DNA of 64,000 nucleotides. Origin: Osedax frankpressi. Taxonomy: Eukaryota > Annelida > Polychaeta > Sabellida > Siboglinidae. The notes under the pieces are model-generated. The model worked only from the letters and a program-made list of their open reading frames with translations. It had not been told where the DNA came from and ran no database searches. A program made the position numbers and the translations under genes. Below are positions 40,476 through 52,100 of this stretch, one piece after another; position 1 is the first letter of the stretch; each line of letters starts with the position of its first letter. The stretch lies in NCBI GenBank assembly GCA_964035775.1, contig OZ038313.1, positions 9,759,841 through 9,823,840 of the forward strand, read 5' to 3'.

Positions 40476-42452
40476 TTACATCGAATACGACTTTGTGAGT
40501 CTTATTGACCCGACATCATCGCTCTGCTCGTTCGGTGAACTTTTCATATTCACGATGAATTCTTCTTCGTGATTAACCGCCACTCTCAACGGATCGTTTT
40601 TCTCTACATCCGTCTTCTTAGCCCTCGACTTGTTCGCCTTCTTTTCGGCGAAATCGGCAGGTGATCCCGCGTAAACGTCGAACGGTTGGATGATAATGCC
40701 GGGGACATCCTGACTATCTTCACGGACGGAGCAATTGTTAATGACGCGCGAGCTGCTCATCGGTCGTTCGGAATCCTTGATTTCATCAACTATTCGTCGT
40801 TTCTTATCATCTTCAAGTATCGTAGTTCGTTCGTCTTTTCCAACTTCCATATAGCTCATAATTCGGGTATACAGAATCATTGGATTGGGTATTACATCTT
40901 CTATATAACTAAAAGTCCTACTTAGGTTCCCAATACCAGAAGATTCCCGTATCGTTCTATCAATAGGATCTTTCATCTGAACGTTTTCGGATTTAGTTTT
41001 TTCAGTTGATATGTTGTTTAAAACAACAGCGTTTTTTGGCTTAGACCGAGAATTAGTGAATTTCCCTGGTATAATATTCAATTTTTCAGATTTGTCAGGT
41101 AGCCCTACGATTTGTTCTGGTTCCGAAGATATTTTAATGTGTATTTTTGTCTTACCGGCCTTATCCTTCTTATCTAATATTTTTAATTCTTTATTATCTT
41201 TAGTTTTGAATAGTGTAACATTTCCGCATGCATGTGGGTATTTATTTGAGCAACGTCTGGTTATACTATTTCTTGTTTTAATTGTTTTTTTAAGATTATC
41301 GGTCGCAGCTAATCTCACATTAGGTTGAGGCTTTTTTGGTAATTCAAATTGTAATTTTTTTAAAGCTCCTTTATTTCTTGTTCTAACTTGTCGATTTATT
41401 GGAGATCGAGATCTACATATAGGGGAAGTTTTTCTTTTTTTTGATGTGGAAGATTGTTTTAATGGAGTACTAATTTGTTTTTTAGGTGAGAATGTTCTTT
41501 TTCTTGGTGTATTTGATCGATTTATTGGAGATCTAGATCTAGTTTTAGTTGAAGTTTCCTTTTTTCCGTGTCTAATTGGTCGTTTAGTTGGAATAATATT
41601 TTTTATATCTAATGAAACAGCCCATTTTCTTGCAATAGTCGGTCGTTTTATTGATGAAGTAGGAGTTCGTCTATTAGGAGATATTTTCCTTACCATACAT
41701 CGTTGTTTTACAGGAGTACACTTTTGTATATTTGGTGAAGCTGTCCTTTTTCTAGTTTGTTTTCGTTTTATTGAAGTATTAATGCATTTATTGTCCGAAT
41801 CATTTCTTTTTCTTTGTGTAATTTTTCTCTTCATTGTATTACTATTATTCTTTGGGGAATATGATCTTTTTATCGGTGTAATTGTCCGTTTTTTTGAAGA
41901 ATTAAATGGTTTGGGCGAGATTGCCTTTTTTCTATTATTAATTATTGATTGTTCAGGTAACTTCTTAGGTGTTCTAGTATATGTTCTTTTTTGTGGAGTC
42001 ATTTTATTTATAGCATTTGGTCGAGATGCGTTGTTATTTTTAAAATAAGTATCTTGATCCAAATAACTATCTTGATTACAATCCCATAGATTAGATTCTT
42101 TTTCGATATATGGTACCTCATTAATTTTATTCACGTGGTCAATTTTGTTTGTAGAATTCATTGATGTTGTATTAGTTGTTTTTTTCGAACATTGTCTAGT
42201 CCTAGGTGTAGCATTTCTATGAATCTCTTGGTCGTATGTTTTATTTTTCTTTATATTATTAGTTATTGCTTTAGAAGTATTCCTATGTTTTCTTATTTTA
42301 TTATTAGTACTAGAACGTTCCCTAAACTTTGGATGGCTATTATTCTCGACACATCCGTCGTCTATATTTGGACAATCATCAATTTCTCCTATAGGTGTAT
42401 ATCCTGTGATGTATCCCAATAGATTTGCAGTCAGTATAAGTATACTAGCCAT
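40476..42452 (-). CDS. Basic (S/T)P-K/R-repeat protein of unknown function, copy A
   Basis: An intact 658-codon frame, unusually long for this AT-rich DNA. The N-terminus ASILILTANLLGYIT is hydrophobic (possible signal peptide or anchor, though without the usual basic start) and a short acidic Cys-containing stretch follows. Residues about 151-365 are very rich in Lys/Arg, with at least ten (S/T)P motifs followed by basic residues (SPKK, TPRKR, RSRSPINR twice). The last third is less repetitive and more acidic. Basic SP-K repeats recall the DNA-groove-binding SPKK motif of sperm histones and also SR-type splicing proteins, but the hydrophobic start fits neither. I recognise no family. An in-frame TAA lies 21 bases upstream of the ATG. 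An AATAAATAAA on this strand near 40265 could end the transcript. Copy B differs at about eight bases. Confidence 0.75.
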   Translation of the reverse strand: MASILILTANLLGYITGYTPIGEIDDCPNIDDGCVENNSHPKFRERSSTNNKIRKHRNTSKAITNNIKKNKTYDQEIHRNATPRTRQCSKKTTNTTSMNSTNKIDHVNKINEVPYIEKESNLWDCNQDSYLDQDTYFKNNNASRPNAINKMTPQKRTYTRTPKKLPEQSIINNRKKAISPKPFNSSKKRTITPIKRSYSPKNNSNTMKRKITQRKRNDSDNKCINTSIKRKQTRKRTASPNIQKCTPVKQRCMVRKISPNRRTPTSSIKRPTIARKWAVSLDIKNIIPTKRPIRHGKKETSTKTRSRSPINRSNTPRKRTFSPKKQISTPLKQSSTSKKRKTSPICRSRSPINRQVRTRNKGALKKLQFELPKKPQPNVRLAATDNLKKTIKTRNSITRRCSNKYPHACGNVTLFKTKDNKELKILDKKDKAGKTKIHIKISSEPEQIVGLPDKSEKLNIIPGKFTNSRSKPKNAVVLNNISTEKTKSENVQMKDPIDRTIRESSGIGNLSRTFSYIEDVIPNPMILYTRIMSYMEVGKDERTTILEDDKKRRIVDEIKDSERPMSSSRVINNCSVREDSQDVPGIIIQPFDVYAGSPADFAEKKANKSRAKKTDVEKNDPLRVAVNHEEEFIVNMKSSPNEQSDDVGSIRLTKSYSM

Positions 42453-42890
42453 AATTAAGTAGAATCTTTTTTATAGCGTTAACAAAATATATTTAATTTT
42501 ACAAATGAATTTTATAAAAATTTTAATAATATTTCAAATTTGTAAATTGGGCAAATCAAATTAAATGATAATTAATATTTTAATTAAAAATTAAACAATT
42601 TAACAAAATGTTTATCAATTATAATTATTTTTGTTATAAATATATATTACTAGATTATATAGATACCATATTCCATGCCCGGTATTCGATTTTATATGTT
42701 ATGTTATGTAATTTAAATTTAAATCTTATTATATATTATATATCTTATTATATATAATATTATTATACATATTTTAATGTGCATGTTTTTTCATATGTTA
42801 TTGTATAAAATCTAGCTTACTTGGACTCGGCGATGCCTGGTAATCGATGTAATTTTAGAGTTTTTTTTTTAATATTTCTCTTTAGTGTAT

Positions 42891-43033
42891 ACCCAAATCC
42901 AAACCCAAAACCAAGCCCAACCCCAAAACCAAATCACAAACCAAACCCAAAACCAAATCACAAACCAAACCCAAAACCCAATCACAAACCAAACCCAAAA
43001 CCAAACCATAAACCAAACCCAAAACCAAACCCT
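42891..43033 (+). repeat. 24-bp CCAAACCCAAAACCAAATCACAAA minisatellite, copy A
   Basis: About six units on the plus strand, 440 bases upstream of the basic-repeat gene start. Read in one frame it gives PKPNHKPN repeats after a hydrophobic MPGNRCNFRVFFLIFLFSVY. The frame survives in unit B despite one fewer unit, but unit length is a multiple of three, so that is weak evidence for coding. I treat it as a repeat in a possible promoter region. Confidence 0.75.
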
Positions 43034-43558
43034 ATTATTATAAACTATGGTTTGAAGGATAGATACATAGCAATTTATACTAAACATACTATTTCAAATA
43101 GTATTTCATATTTAAATTTATACTAGTATTTCATACAGGGAAGTTCAAATTAATAAAAGAGGGATTTAAAATTAGATTGATATGCAGATTTATTAGAAAT
43201 AAATATATTCTATCTTGACCCAAGATTCTTGAGTAATCTATAAGATAAGTTATCTAATTTTGCATGAATAAGAATATATTAATTTGATTTGAAAATATAA
43301 AAATATACTTTTAGTATATTAATATTAAAATTCTTCATTACATATTAATTAATATCTTATATATTATTTTATAATCCAAAAACAATGATTATGATATTTT
43401 TTAAATAAAATATAATTAAAAATAATTGATATAAAAAATACAAAGTAAAAATATATTTTATTATAGCAAAATATAAATGAATATCAATTGAATGGTTTGT
43501 ATCACTTTTACCGTACTGAGTGGATAAATACTCAGACTAGATAATCAACTGCTAATAC

Positions 43559-44451
43559 CAATCTTCCTCAGTATTACATTCTCCGCTTGATTCTGATATT
43601 GAGAAAACATCGAATAGAATTGACTATGCGAAAAGGAAATCAGAAATGTTGTCAAATATTCCTATAATTAGTAAGTTATAATAAATAATAATGAATTAAA
43701 TACAATTGTATTATTGTACAACTGTTTTATTTTTCTTTATATGAGAGTATTCCGAATATATTAATATAATAATTATATGAAGTACTTAGAAATATGATTT
43801 CACTTTGGATATCATTATTTTTTAGATAATATTGACTTTATTTCAAGTAATTGTTATTATGTATATCTCTTAATATTAATAATAGTCACTATTACTCAAA
43901 TTATTAAAATATGAGCAACTGTATATTGGGATAAAAGGCAGGCTATTTATATGTATATATATATATTTATATTATATATAATTATATTATTATTTATAGA
44001 TTACATATGATAGTGGTAATTAATAGTGGTAACCAAAATTCGCATACATATAATTTAAATATTACCTACCTTTAGAACCTCTTGATAATGAGTTTTTGAT
44101 AAATCATCTGGATCAGTATCGTAAATCATATATGTTATCTCTTCCATAGGTTTGATATTAGTTGATAATATTTACTATACAATTTGTATCAATATAGAGT
44201 GATTAAAATCTTCAGATGTAATAACCAGGAGTATATTGTTTAATCTAAATAGCTCTCAACATTATACAGCTAATAAAACAATTAATATATATTATTATAT
44301 CATATATATTAATGCTTAATTCACTATTACATTAGTATGATATGTAATATTAAAACATTACATAACCTAGTCCAGAGGATATTGAGAAATCGTTTGTGTC
44401 AATATCATTCTGGAACTCGTTATCGGAATCTGTATCATAAGCATCACCAAT
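43559..44451 (-). CDS. Candidate exons of an unidentified minus-strand gene, unit A
   Basis: Three short segments join in phase with GT-AG ends: 44367-44451, 44070-44140 and 43559-43661. The first gives an acidic IGDAYDTDSDNEFQNDID, the second ITYMIYDTDPDDLSKTHYQ, the third QFYSMFSQYQNQAEN. The phase agreement (1, then 0) supports them, but the acceptor of the middle exon has a poor pyrimidine tract, and plus-strand frames over 43575-43670 are also open. No family is recognised. They could be upstream exons of the basic-repeat gene, but I found no phase-compatible junction to it. Confidence 0.3.
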
Positions 44452-44770
44452 CTGATATATCAAAGGTAGGTTATGTCAAAAGAATAGAATTTTTTTTATT
44501 TATAATGTATTATTTCATAATTTAATATCTAATTAAATTTTCTATATTAAATATTAATACAAATTTTAAAGACATTTATTTAATCAAATTTATGAATTAA
44601 AAATATACACAGGACGATAGTATGTACCAAAAGTATTATTTTGTTATTTTTTATTTAACTCTATCTAAATCTCCAATATTTCAAAATAATTTATGAATAA
44701 TCTATAATAAAAATATCTTGCAACTAAAAAAATAATATACTAAATGTATAGGACAACCTAATGTATATAA

Positions 44771-44850
44771 ATTTATATAAATTTATATAAATTTATATAA
44801 ATTTATATAAATTTATATAAATTTATATAAATTTATATAAATTTATATAT
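44771..44850. repeat. 10-bp ATTTATATAA array, copy A
   Basis: About eight perfect decamers. The matching place in unit B (60897-60919) has only about two. Confidence 0.9.
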
Positions 44851-45712
44851 TATATAAATTTATTTTATAAAATTTATTTACAAATAATATTTATTTACTA
44901 CAATTTTGTTTAATATATTTACATATATTGCTATATCATTTTAATTTATAAAAACTACTTGATTATATAAACATATTGATGTAATATGTATTATATATTT
45001 ATAAATTTGTCTATGTAATTGCAAATATAGTAATAGTATTTTCTTTAATATTAATTGACGATTATTAAATCATGGAAAATGTTTAGGATACTATTCTGTT
45101 TCAGCCTTTCATTCTGCAATTATTGGTTTTAACTTTGGAAAAAGTGAAGGTTAATGATTATCATTACTTTACTAATTCAATTAGAATAATCAATGGCAAA
45201 AGAATAAACAAATATGTTTATTTTTCTCAAAATACTACTAGAACTTATTATCTTCATTAAGAATATTAATGATTTGTTTATTTATATTATTAATTAGTTT
45301 ATTGTTTTATTCAAAATCATGTTTTGATATACATGTTTATCTATACATTATCTTTTTAATTATTAATATGATTTAAAACAAATAAATAAATATATATTAT
45401 ATATATATATTATAAATACTCTGTTTTGTTAAACAAATATTTTAATATTTGTTTATATTTAATTATTAATTATTTAATTTGTATATTTAATTTTGATTGT
45501 TATCAAATAATTTTGAAATTATATCTTTTTGTTATATCTTTATTATAAATATATTACTAAATAAATATAATAGATAGAATATTATTGATATATGCTAGAT
45601 CATTTTATTTTTGTAATACAAAAACATGTACATCTATTAAGAAGTTGCCTGAATCTGAAAAAAGGCGATTATGCTGGTTTATCAATGCAGGTTAAGTACA
45701 ATTAAAATCACC
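44851..45712. other. AT-rich interval in unit A
   Basis: Two short GC-richer patches (about 45105-45150 and 45635-45690) have splice-like borders on the plus strand, but in unit B the second frame is interrupted. I do not call exons. Confidence 0.5.
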
Positions 45713-45840
45713 ATTGATGAAAGTTATAATAGAGGATTGCTTTGGTTTCGGATGAATATATATACATTCATCCGAAACCGGATGAATATATATATATTCA
45801 TCCGAAACCGCAACAATCCTCTATTATAACTTTCATCAAT
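45713..45840. repeat. Long inverted repeat (hairpin), copy A
   Basis: Arms beginning ATTGATGAAAGTTATAATAG and ending in the complement at 45840, about 49 bases each. The centre (GGTTTCGGATGAATATATAT) is itself duplicated, giving an extra inner hairpin compared with copy B at 61727-61824. Confidence 0.9.
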
Positions 45841-45894
45841 AACGATTTTATACAATATATCCAAATATAGACAACGGATATGTCGAATATAATA

Positions 45895-46390
45895 GGTATT
45901 CAAAGTCCAGTGAACGTTCTAATAAGAATTACAAAATAAGAAAACAGGAATACTTCCAAAACAGTAATGCAAATATAACGAAAAATAAAATAAACGATCA
46001 AGAGATTAATAGAGATACTATACATTGAAGTAAATAATGTTCGAAAAAAAATAAAGAATACATCATCAATGAATTCGTCAAAAAAAACTGACCACCCCAC
46101 TAGCGACCTGCATTATTATCCGAAACTATTCTTTTTCTTTATGTAATGTTTCTCTTTATTGTATTAATATTCTTCTTCTTAGGGGAATATGATCTTTTTA
46201 TAAAAGTTATTTTATTTATTGCAGTTGGTCGAGGTGTTATTTTTTAAATAAGTTGAACTATCCTGTTTACAATCCATTATATTAGATTCTTTTTCGATAT
46301 TTGGTACTACATTTCTTTGATACATGTGGTCAGTTTTTTATTGATGAATTTATGCTGCATTCTTTATATTTTGATACTTAAACTGCATTG
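45895..46390. pseudogene. Degraded, rearranged fragments of the basic-repeat gene (unit A)
   Basis: At 45895-46100 the plus strand resembles the N-terminal quarter of the 658-residue protein (NRNTSK, then NTSSMNSSKKTDH against NTTSMNSTNKIDHV) with several stops. At 46120-46390 the minus strand resembles the part coding around residues 110-220. Two pieces in opposite orientation with stops and frameshifts indicate a dead, inverted paralogue. The same arrangement is present in unit B, so it predates the unit duplication. Confidence 0.7.
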
Positions 46391-46439
46391 ATAAACCAGC
46401 ATATCCGATTTCCCTTATTATCAAATCCTTATAGAAAAA

Positions 46440-46679
46440 AAATTTTAAATTAAGAGAATGAGAAATTAAATATTTAAATGAAGATTAAAGAATGAGAAAG
46501 AATATATTTGATCAAAATGTAAATATAATTTGTAATCGGCATCCAGGGATCCGTGCCTAGTTTCCATGTCTAGTAAAGTTATAGTTTTATGTACTTAGTA
46601 CCAAATGAAGTGTTTTGTGAGATTACCGAATGTACTGGAATTAATCAGGATTTTTGTACTGCATTTCGTAACTAAGGTT

Positions 46680-46736
<57 letters not shown>

Positions 46737-46761
46737 TATATATGTATACAAATAGTATATA

Positions 46762-46822
<61 letters not shown>

Positions 46823-47100
46823 ATATGTGTGTATTAACATGTAAATTCATTTAAATATATATATATAATTACTATATAATATAATATAAAATAGTTTTTA
46901 TAATATTTATAATATTTAAATAAATGTAAAATTACTAACTTAATTTTGTTCTTCTGTTGTATATTTAATTAATTACACAAACTTATATGCTTACATCACC
47001 AATAGATGGCGTTATAGTACATACAAAAATATGGAAGAGAGTCCATATTATCTTATCTCTTATATTTCTTATTTTATACTTTTCCAATATATCTTTATTT
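46440..47100. repeat. Dispersed segment with (TA)n core, copy A2
   Basis: Related to 39276-39850: the same CCAGGGATCC, GAATGTACTGGAATTAATC and CCAATAGATGGCGTTATAGT landmarks, with longer and split (TA)n runs at about 46690-46820. Confidence 0.8.
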
Positions 47101-47289
47101 AAATTAATCTTTTTCTTAATTCCTTCTTCCCTATTGTATTCTTTTTTATACTCTTTCATTTCATCCCTATAGCATCTTTTTTCTTAATTTCTTCAATTAT
47201 AATTATTATTTTATACTTTTCCAATTCATCTTATATCAGCCAATTTATATGCAATGTAAGTTACAATGACCTGAATTATTATCATAAAC

Positions 47290-47570
47290 TATTCTTTTAC
47301 GTTATGTAATTTGTCACTTTATTGTATTACTAATTTTCTTCTTAGAGAAATATAATCTTTTTATAGAAGTAATTGTTAGTTTTAGTGAAGAACTAAATGG
47401 TTTGGTTGAAATTACCTTTTTTCCATTAATAATTGTTCGTGTTTAATATGTAGTAAATTTATTATGTGTATATGTTCTTTTTTGAGGATTTATTTTATTT
47501 ATAGGAGTTGGTCGAGTTGCAGTGTTATTTTTTATATAAGTAGAACTATCCTATTACAATCCCATATCTG
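47290..47570 (-). pseudogene. Second degraded fragment of the basic-repeat gene (unit A)
   Basis: Resembles the gene around the SPKN/ITPIKR part through the TPQKR part (on the gene strand), with stops and indels. It is more decayed than the preceding fragment. Confidence 0.6.
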
Positions 47571-47581
47571 AGAATCTTTTT

Positions 47582-47967
47582 CATTTTCGATATCTTATAC
47601 TTTATTTCTTTAATACATGTTTTCAGTTTTTATTGATGAATTTATGCGGTATTTTTATTTTTTATACTTAAACTACATAAACCAGCATATCCAATTTGCA
47701 CTATTATCGAATTCCTTATACAAATAAATATATCTACTCCCCAGATTGTTCTATGATATTCTCTATTAATATTCATTTTCGATATCTTATACTTTATTTC
47801 TTTAATACATGTGTTCAGTTTTTATTAATGAATTTATGCGGTATTTTTATTTTTTATACTTAAACTACATAAACCAGCATATCCAATTTCCACTATTATC
47901 GAATTCCTTATATAAATAAATATATCTACTCCCCAGATTGTTCTATGATATTCTCTATTAATATTCA
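47582..47967. repeat. 192-bp tandem duplication
   Basis: CATTTTCGATATCTTATAC and the following 190 bases occur twice in direct tandem (47582 and 47774) and are nearly identical. Related sequence lies at 63680-63900. Confidence 0.85.
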
Positions 47968-48051
47968 CTTCGGGCTATACGAGCTTCTTCACCGAATATT
48001 ACATCCATCACATTCACTTAATATCTCAAGTATCATAAAATCCTATTAATT

Positions 48052-48127
48052 AAGCCACTCGGTTCTGAATTCAATTCTACGAAGGAGCGTAAAAAGTACA
48101 AACTGAAGTCTTTGGTCAACAAATCAG
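48052..48127 (+). pseudogene. KDM5 exon 34 duplicate (3' part only)
   Basis: Matches 35402-35476 from the AAGCCACTCGG breakpoint to the donor AG|GTTACT, with two substitutions noticed. Its 5' part and acceptor are missing, so it cannot act as an internal exon by itself. Confidence 0.85.
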
Positions 48128-48458
48128 GTTACTGAGGCAGAACGTTTATTTTTACACTTTTACTTAAATAATATTAATAATATAGCATTTAAAATAAATT
48201 TCAATTTCCAAATTGTTATATGAGTTTTCAGTAATCTTAATTAGATGGAGAACTAATGAAAATATATAATTTGTAAATTGAATTGTAAAAACATTTACAC
48301 CTATTCAATATCAAATACATGTGTAGTTAATTTGATATGATCATTTATATAACAGAATTCTATTCGATATTAATTTATTTTTTACTATAAATCGTATGTA
48401 TTCAAATGAATTTGAAACTATCTCACAATATATCCAGTGTCTCTTTTACCATTTCCAG

Positions 48459-48620
48459 TAAACAGTCTGCTCAAGGAGACTCGCAAATACAACAAGAAAC
48501 CGAAAATAGACATTAACGGAGAACTTCTCGTGAAAAAGCCCAAAGCCGGCCGACGTAAGCTCAAAGATAAATCTTCAAATTCTGAAGACTGCGAGGCAAA
48601 TAAATGCCTTCGTTCAATTG
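48459..48620 (+). pseudogene. KDM5 exon 35 duplicate with shifted acceptor
   Basis: Matches 35796-35966. The original acceptor TTTTAG is TTTTAC here, but a CCAG nine bases later is preserved and would splice in the same frame, losing three residues. The frame stays open (KETRKYNKKPKIDING), and the donor GTTAGATG is kept. It could be used as an alternative exon if KDM5 transcripts read through, or it is a decaying copy. Confidence 0.75.
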
Positions 48621-48791
48621 GTTAGATGTGATCCGCCATTTGAAACAAACTCTCCTATTAATTATGTCCTTCAAATAAGTTGAGTAATTTAAATTATTAA
48701 TGTTAATATTTTTGTATTTTTACTTATATAATGAATTTCTCGTTAATATTTGAAAAGTTTCTAAAATTATCATGATATAAAATAATAATAT

Positions 48792-49134
48792 TGTAGGGAT
48801 CTATATCGTTACCTAGATGACATAAGCATACATCACTTATGCATATTTATGTCATCAATCAATCAGTTCCTGTACACTATTTATCGGACACGATGATATC
48901 AGCGTTTGTTATGATATTACATAACTAGCTGATATCATCACACGAATATACTATACATGTCGATACACGTCTTATATCGACACACACACCACATTCATAT
49001 ACACACGCATATATAATGTATATAAGACACCACGTATACTATTGAAAAGTTACTGTTATAAACTTTATCTAAATAAACTAATGTTATTAAATTAATTATC
49101 TTATTTACTTAAGTAGAGATAATCCACCTCTACA
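48792..49134 (+). repeat. 5' LTR of the CsRn1-like element
   Basis: 343 bases, TG...CA ended. Three successive short inverted repeats lie inside (arms at 48816/48846, 48892/48928 and 48958/48975). Confidence 0.92.
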
Positions 49135-52100
49135 TTGGTGACGCGGACGTGGAAAAAAACCATTTCCACCTAAACGAACACTGCAAAATGGGAGAAATAC
49201 AGAAGGAAGAACAGCTACATCAACAGCAACAGCAACAATCACAGCAACCTTCATCATCTTCTGACCTTCAACAACAACTTACATCAAGCACGATTTCAAC
49301 AGTTTCGATCAAACTACCTCAATTATGGGAGACAAACGCAGCAGCATGGTTCGTAATAACAGAAGCTCAGTTCAGCAACGCACACATAACAGTAGACACA
49401 ACAAAATACAATTACGTCATATCTTCATTATCAAACGAACTGGCTGGTAAAATCATTCATGTTATCACAAACCCTCCGACAAACGACAAATACGTTAGCC
49501 TTAAAAATGTTATTTGTAAATTACTAGAACCATCCGAATCAAGCAAAGCAAAAGAATTAGCAAATCTTAGCGGATTGGGCGATCACACCCCTAGCCAATT
49601 TCTCAATCATATGCGACGTCTAAACGGAAAATACGAAGAAACTCCACTCTACAAAGAAATGTTCTTAAGTCAATTACCAAACCATACCCGTAGTATATTG
49701 GCTATATTCTCCGAAGAAACTTCATTAACAGCATTAGCAGATAAAGCAGATTCAATTATTTCATTCAACGATAATATCTGCCAAATACAAGCCTAATACA
49801 CTGACTACACTCCAAAGAAAACAATTAGAAGAATCAACAAATAATCAACATTATTGTTTTTTCCACAAACGATTTGGCAACAAAGCTATCAAATGCATAC
49901 AACCATGTAACTACAACCAAAACGCCGAATTCTACACAATGTACAAGGATCCGGCCAAACAACCAATTTATTACACGTTACGGATAAATCAACTAACATT
50001 CGATAATTAGTTGATACTGGAGCAGAAGTTAGTGTATTCCCTACAACACAGCAAGACCGCATTCGAACCAAACCAACGCATCAACTAGTTGCAGCAAATG
50101 GTTCATCAAGTAATGCATACGGTACACGGCAATTAACTATCAACATAAATCAACAAATATACAAATTTCGATTTACCATCGCTGATGTATCCAAACCAAT
50201 AATGGGCAATGATTTACTTAGAAAATTCCGATTCGCAATCGACGTTCCCGGTAAGAAACTAATAAATATCGATAACTTTAGATACAACATATTAGCTAAA
50301 TCAAATAACAAGTCATTATCGCTACATACAATAACGAACAGTAATTCATGCCAAAAACATTTTGAATGAATTTCCAGAAATCCTAGTTTTCAAATCCGAT
50401 CAACATTATGCAAAACACGACGTCACACATTTTATCAATACAGAAGGACATCCATGCCATGCAAGATCTAGCAGACTATCTCCAGAACAACTGAAAATTG
50501 CAAAAAGTGAATTTAAAATGATGGAAACTAAAGGAATTATCAGAAGATCAAAGAGCCCATGGTCCTCTCCATTACACATGGTTAAATAGCCAAACGGTGA
50601 ATACAGACCATGCGGTGATTACAGGCAACTAAACAACAAAACAGTAGAATATCGCTATCCAGTACCTCATATACAAGACTTTTCATCATCTTTAAACGGC
50701 GCAACAATTTTCTCTAAAATTGATTTAGCAAAAGGTTATTACCAAGTACCAATGAACATAGAAGACATTCCAAAAACAGCAGTCATCACACCTTTTGGAT
50801 TGTTCGAATTTATTAAAATGCCATTTGGTTTAAGAAATGCGGCACAAACCTTTCAAAGATTAATGGACAATATAATGCAAGAATTCGACTTTATTTTCGT
50901 ATACCTGGATGACATACTTATGGCTAGCAAAAACGAAAAGCAACATCGTCGACACATACGACAGGTATGTCAAAAATTAAACGAAAATGGTTTGATCGTA
51001 AATAAAGAAAAATGTTTATCCGGAAAATCATGTTTAAACTTCCTGGGCCATATTATTTAAGAAAAAGGTATACAAGCAGCCGAAGAGAAAATTCTACCAA
51101 TACTCAAGTATCCCCAACCAATTAACATAAAACAAATGCAGAAATTCATAGGCATGCTCAACTTTTACAATCGATTCCTACCGAATATCGCGTTGACACT
51201 CAAACCACACTACACATGTTTAAAAGGTAGAAAAGAAATTGATTGGAATAACGAATTAAAACTATCTTTTACAGCAGCAAAAGAAATATTGGCGAAAAGA
51301 ACACTATTATTCCATCCGCAAATGGATGCTACAACTCGAATAACTATCGACGCATCAGATATCGCAATGGGAGCAGCTTTGGAACAAGACATTAATGGAA
51401 TAATATACCCATTAGCATTCTTCTCGAGGAAATTAACACCTGCACAAACACGATACAGCACATTCGATCGTGAATTATTAGCTATATACGAAGCAATCCG
51501 ACACTTCAGATATTTTCTCGAAGGTAGATCATTCCACATCCAGACAGACCATAAACCCCTAACCACAGCATTGAAAGCACTAACAGAGAAATCTCCAAGG
51601 CAATCAAGATATATCTGGATGCGACAACGAAGCAGCAGACGCATTATCACGCATTGAAATAGAGAATATTAATCAAATTGAATTGCCAAAAGAAATATTT
51701 CAATACGATGATTTCGAGAGACAACAAAAAGAAGACACATCCGTACAATCATATATGAAATTACACAAGGAAAATATCAAAATAAACAACAACATAATTT
51801 GTGATAATACCAACAATTCACTAAGACCAATCATACCAGCAAAATACCAACGCATCATTTTTGATTTACTTCATAATACGTCACATCCTGGTATCAAAGC
51901 CACTAGGAAACTCGTAACTCAAAGATTTACATGGATTAACGTAAATAAAAATTGCACTGAATGGGCAAAGACTTGCGAACCTTGTCAGAAATCCAAAGTA
52001 CAAGTTCATACTAAAGCACCATTAAGTACATTTGATACAGCAACACGAAGATTCGACAATATTCACGTTGATATAGTCGGACCATTACCAAAATCACAGG

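Noticed and set aside
41446-42048. 200-codon plus-strand frame opposite the basic-repeat gene (and its unit B twin at 57618-58220)
   Set aside because: Antisense shadow of the Lys/Arg-rich region, giving a Phe/Leu-rich artefact.
42821-43126. PKPNHKP-repeat secreted-like peptide
   Set aside because: The annotated-looking start is TTG. The next ATG (42833) gives a hydrophobic start, but the body is a 24-base minisatellite whose frame is kept automatically. Left as a repeat.
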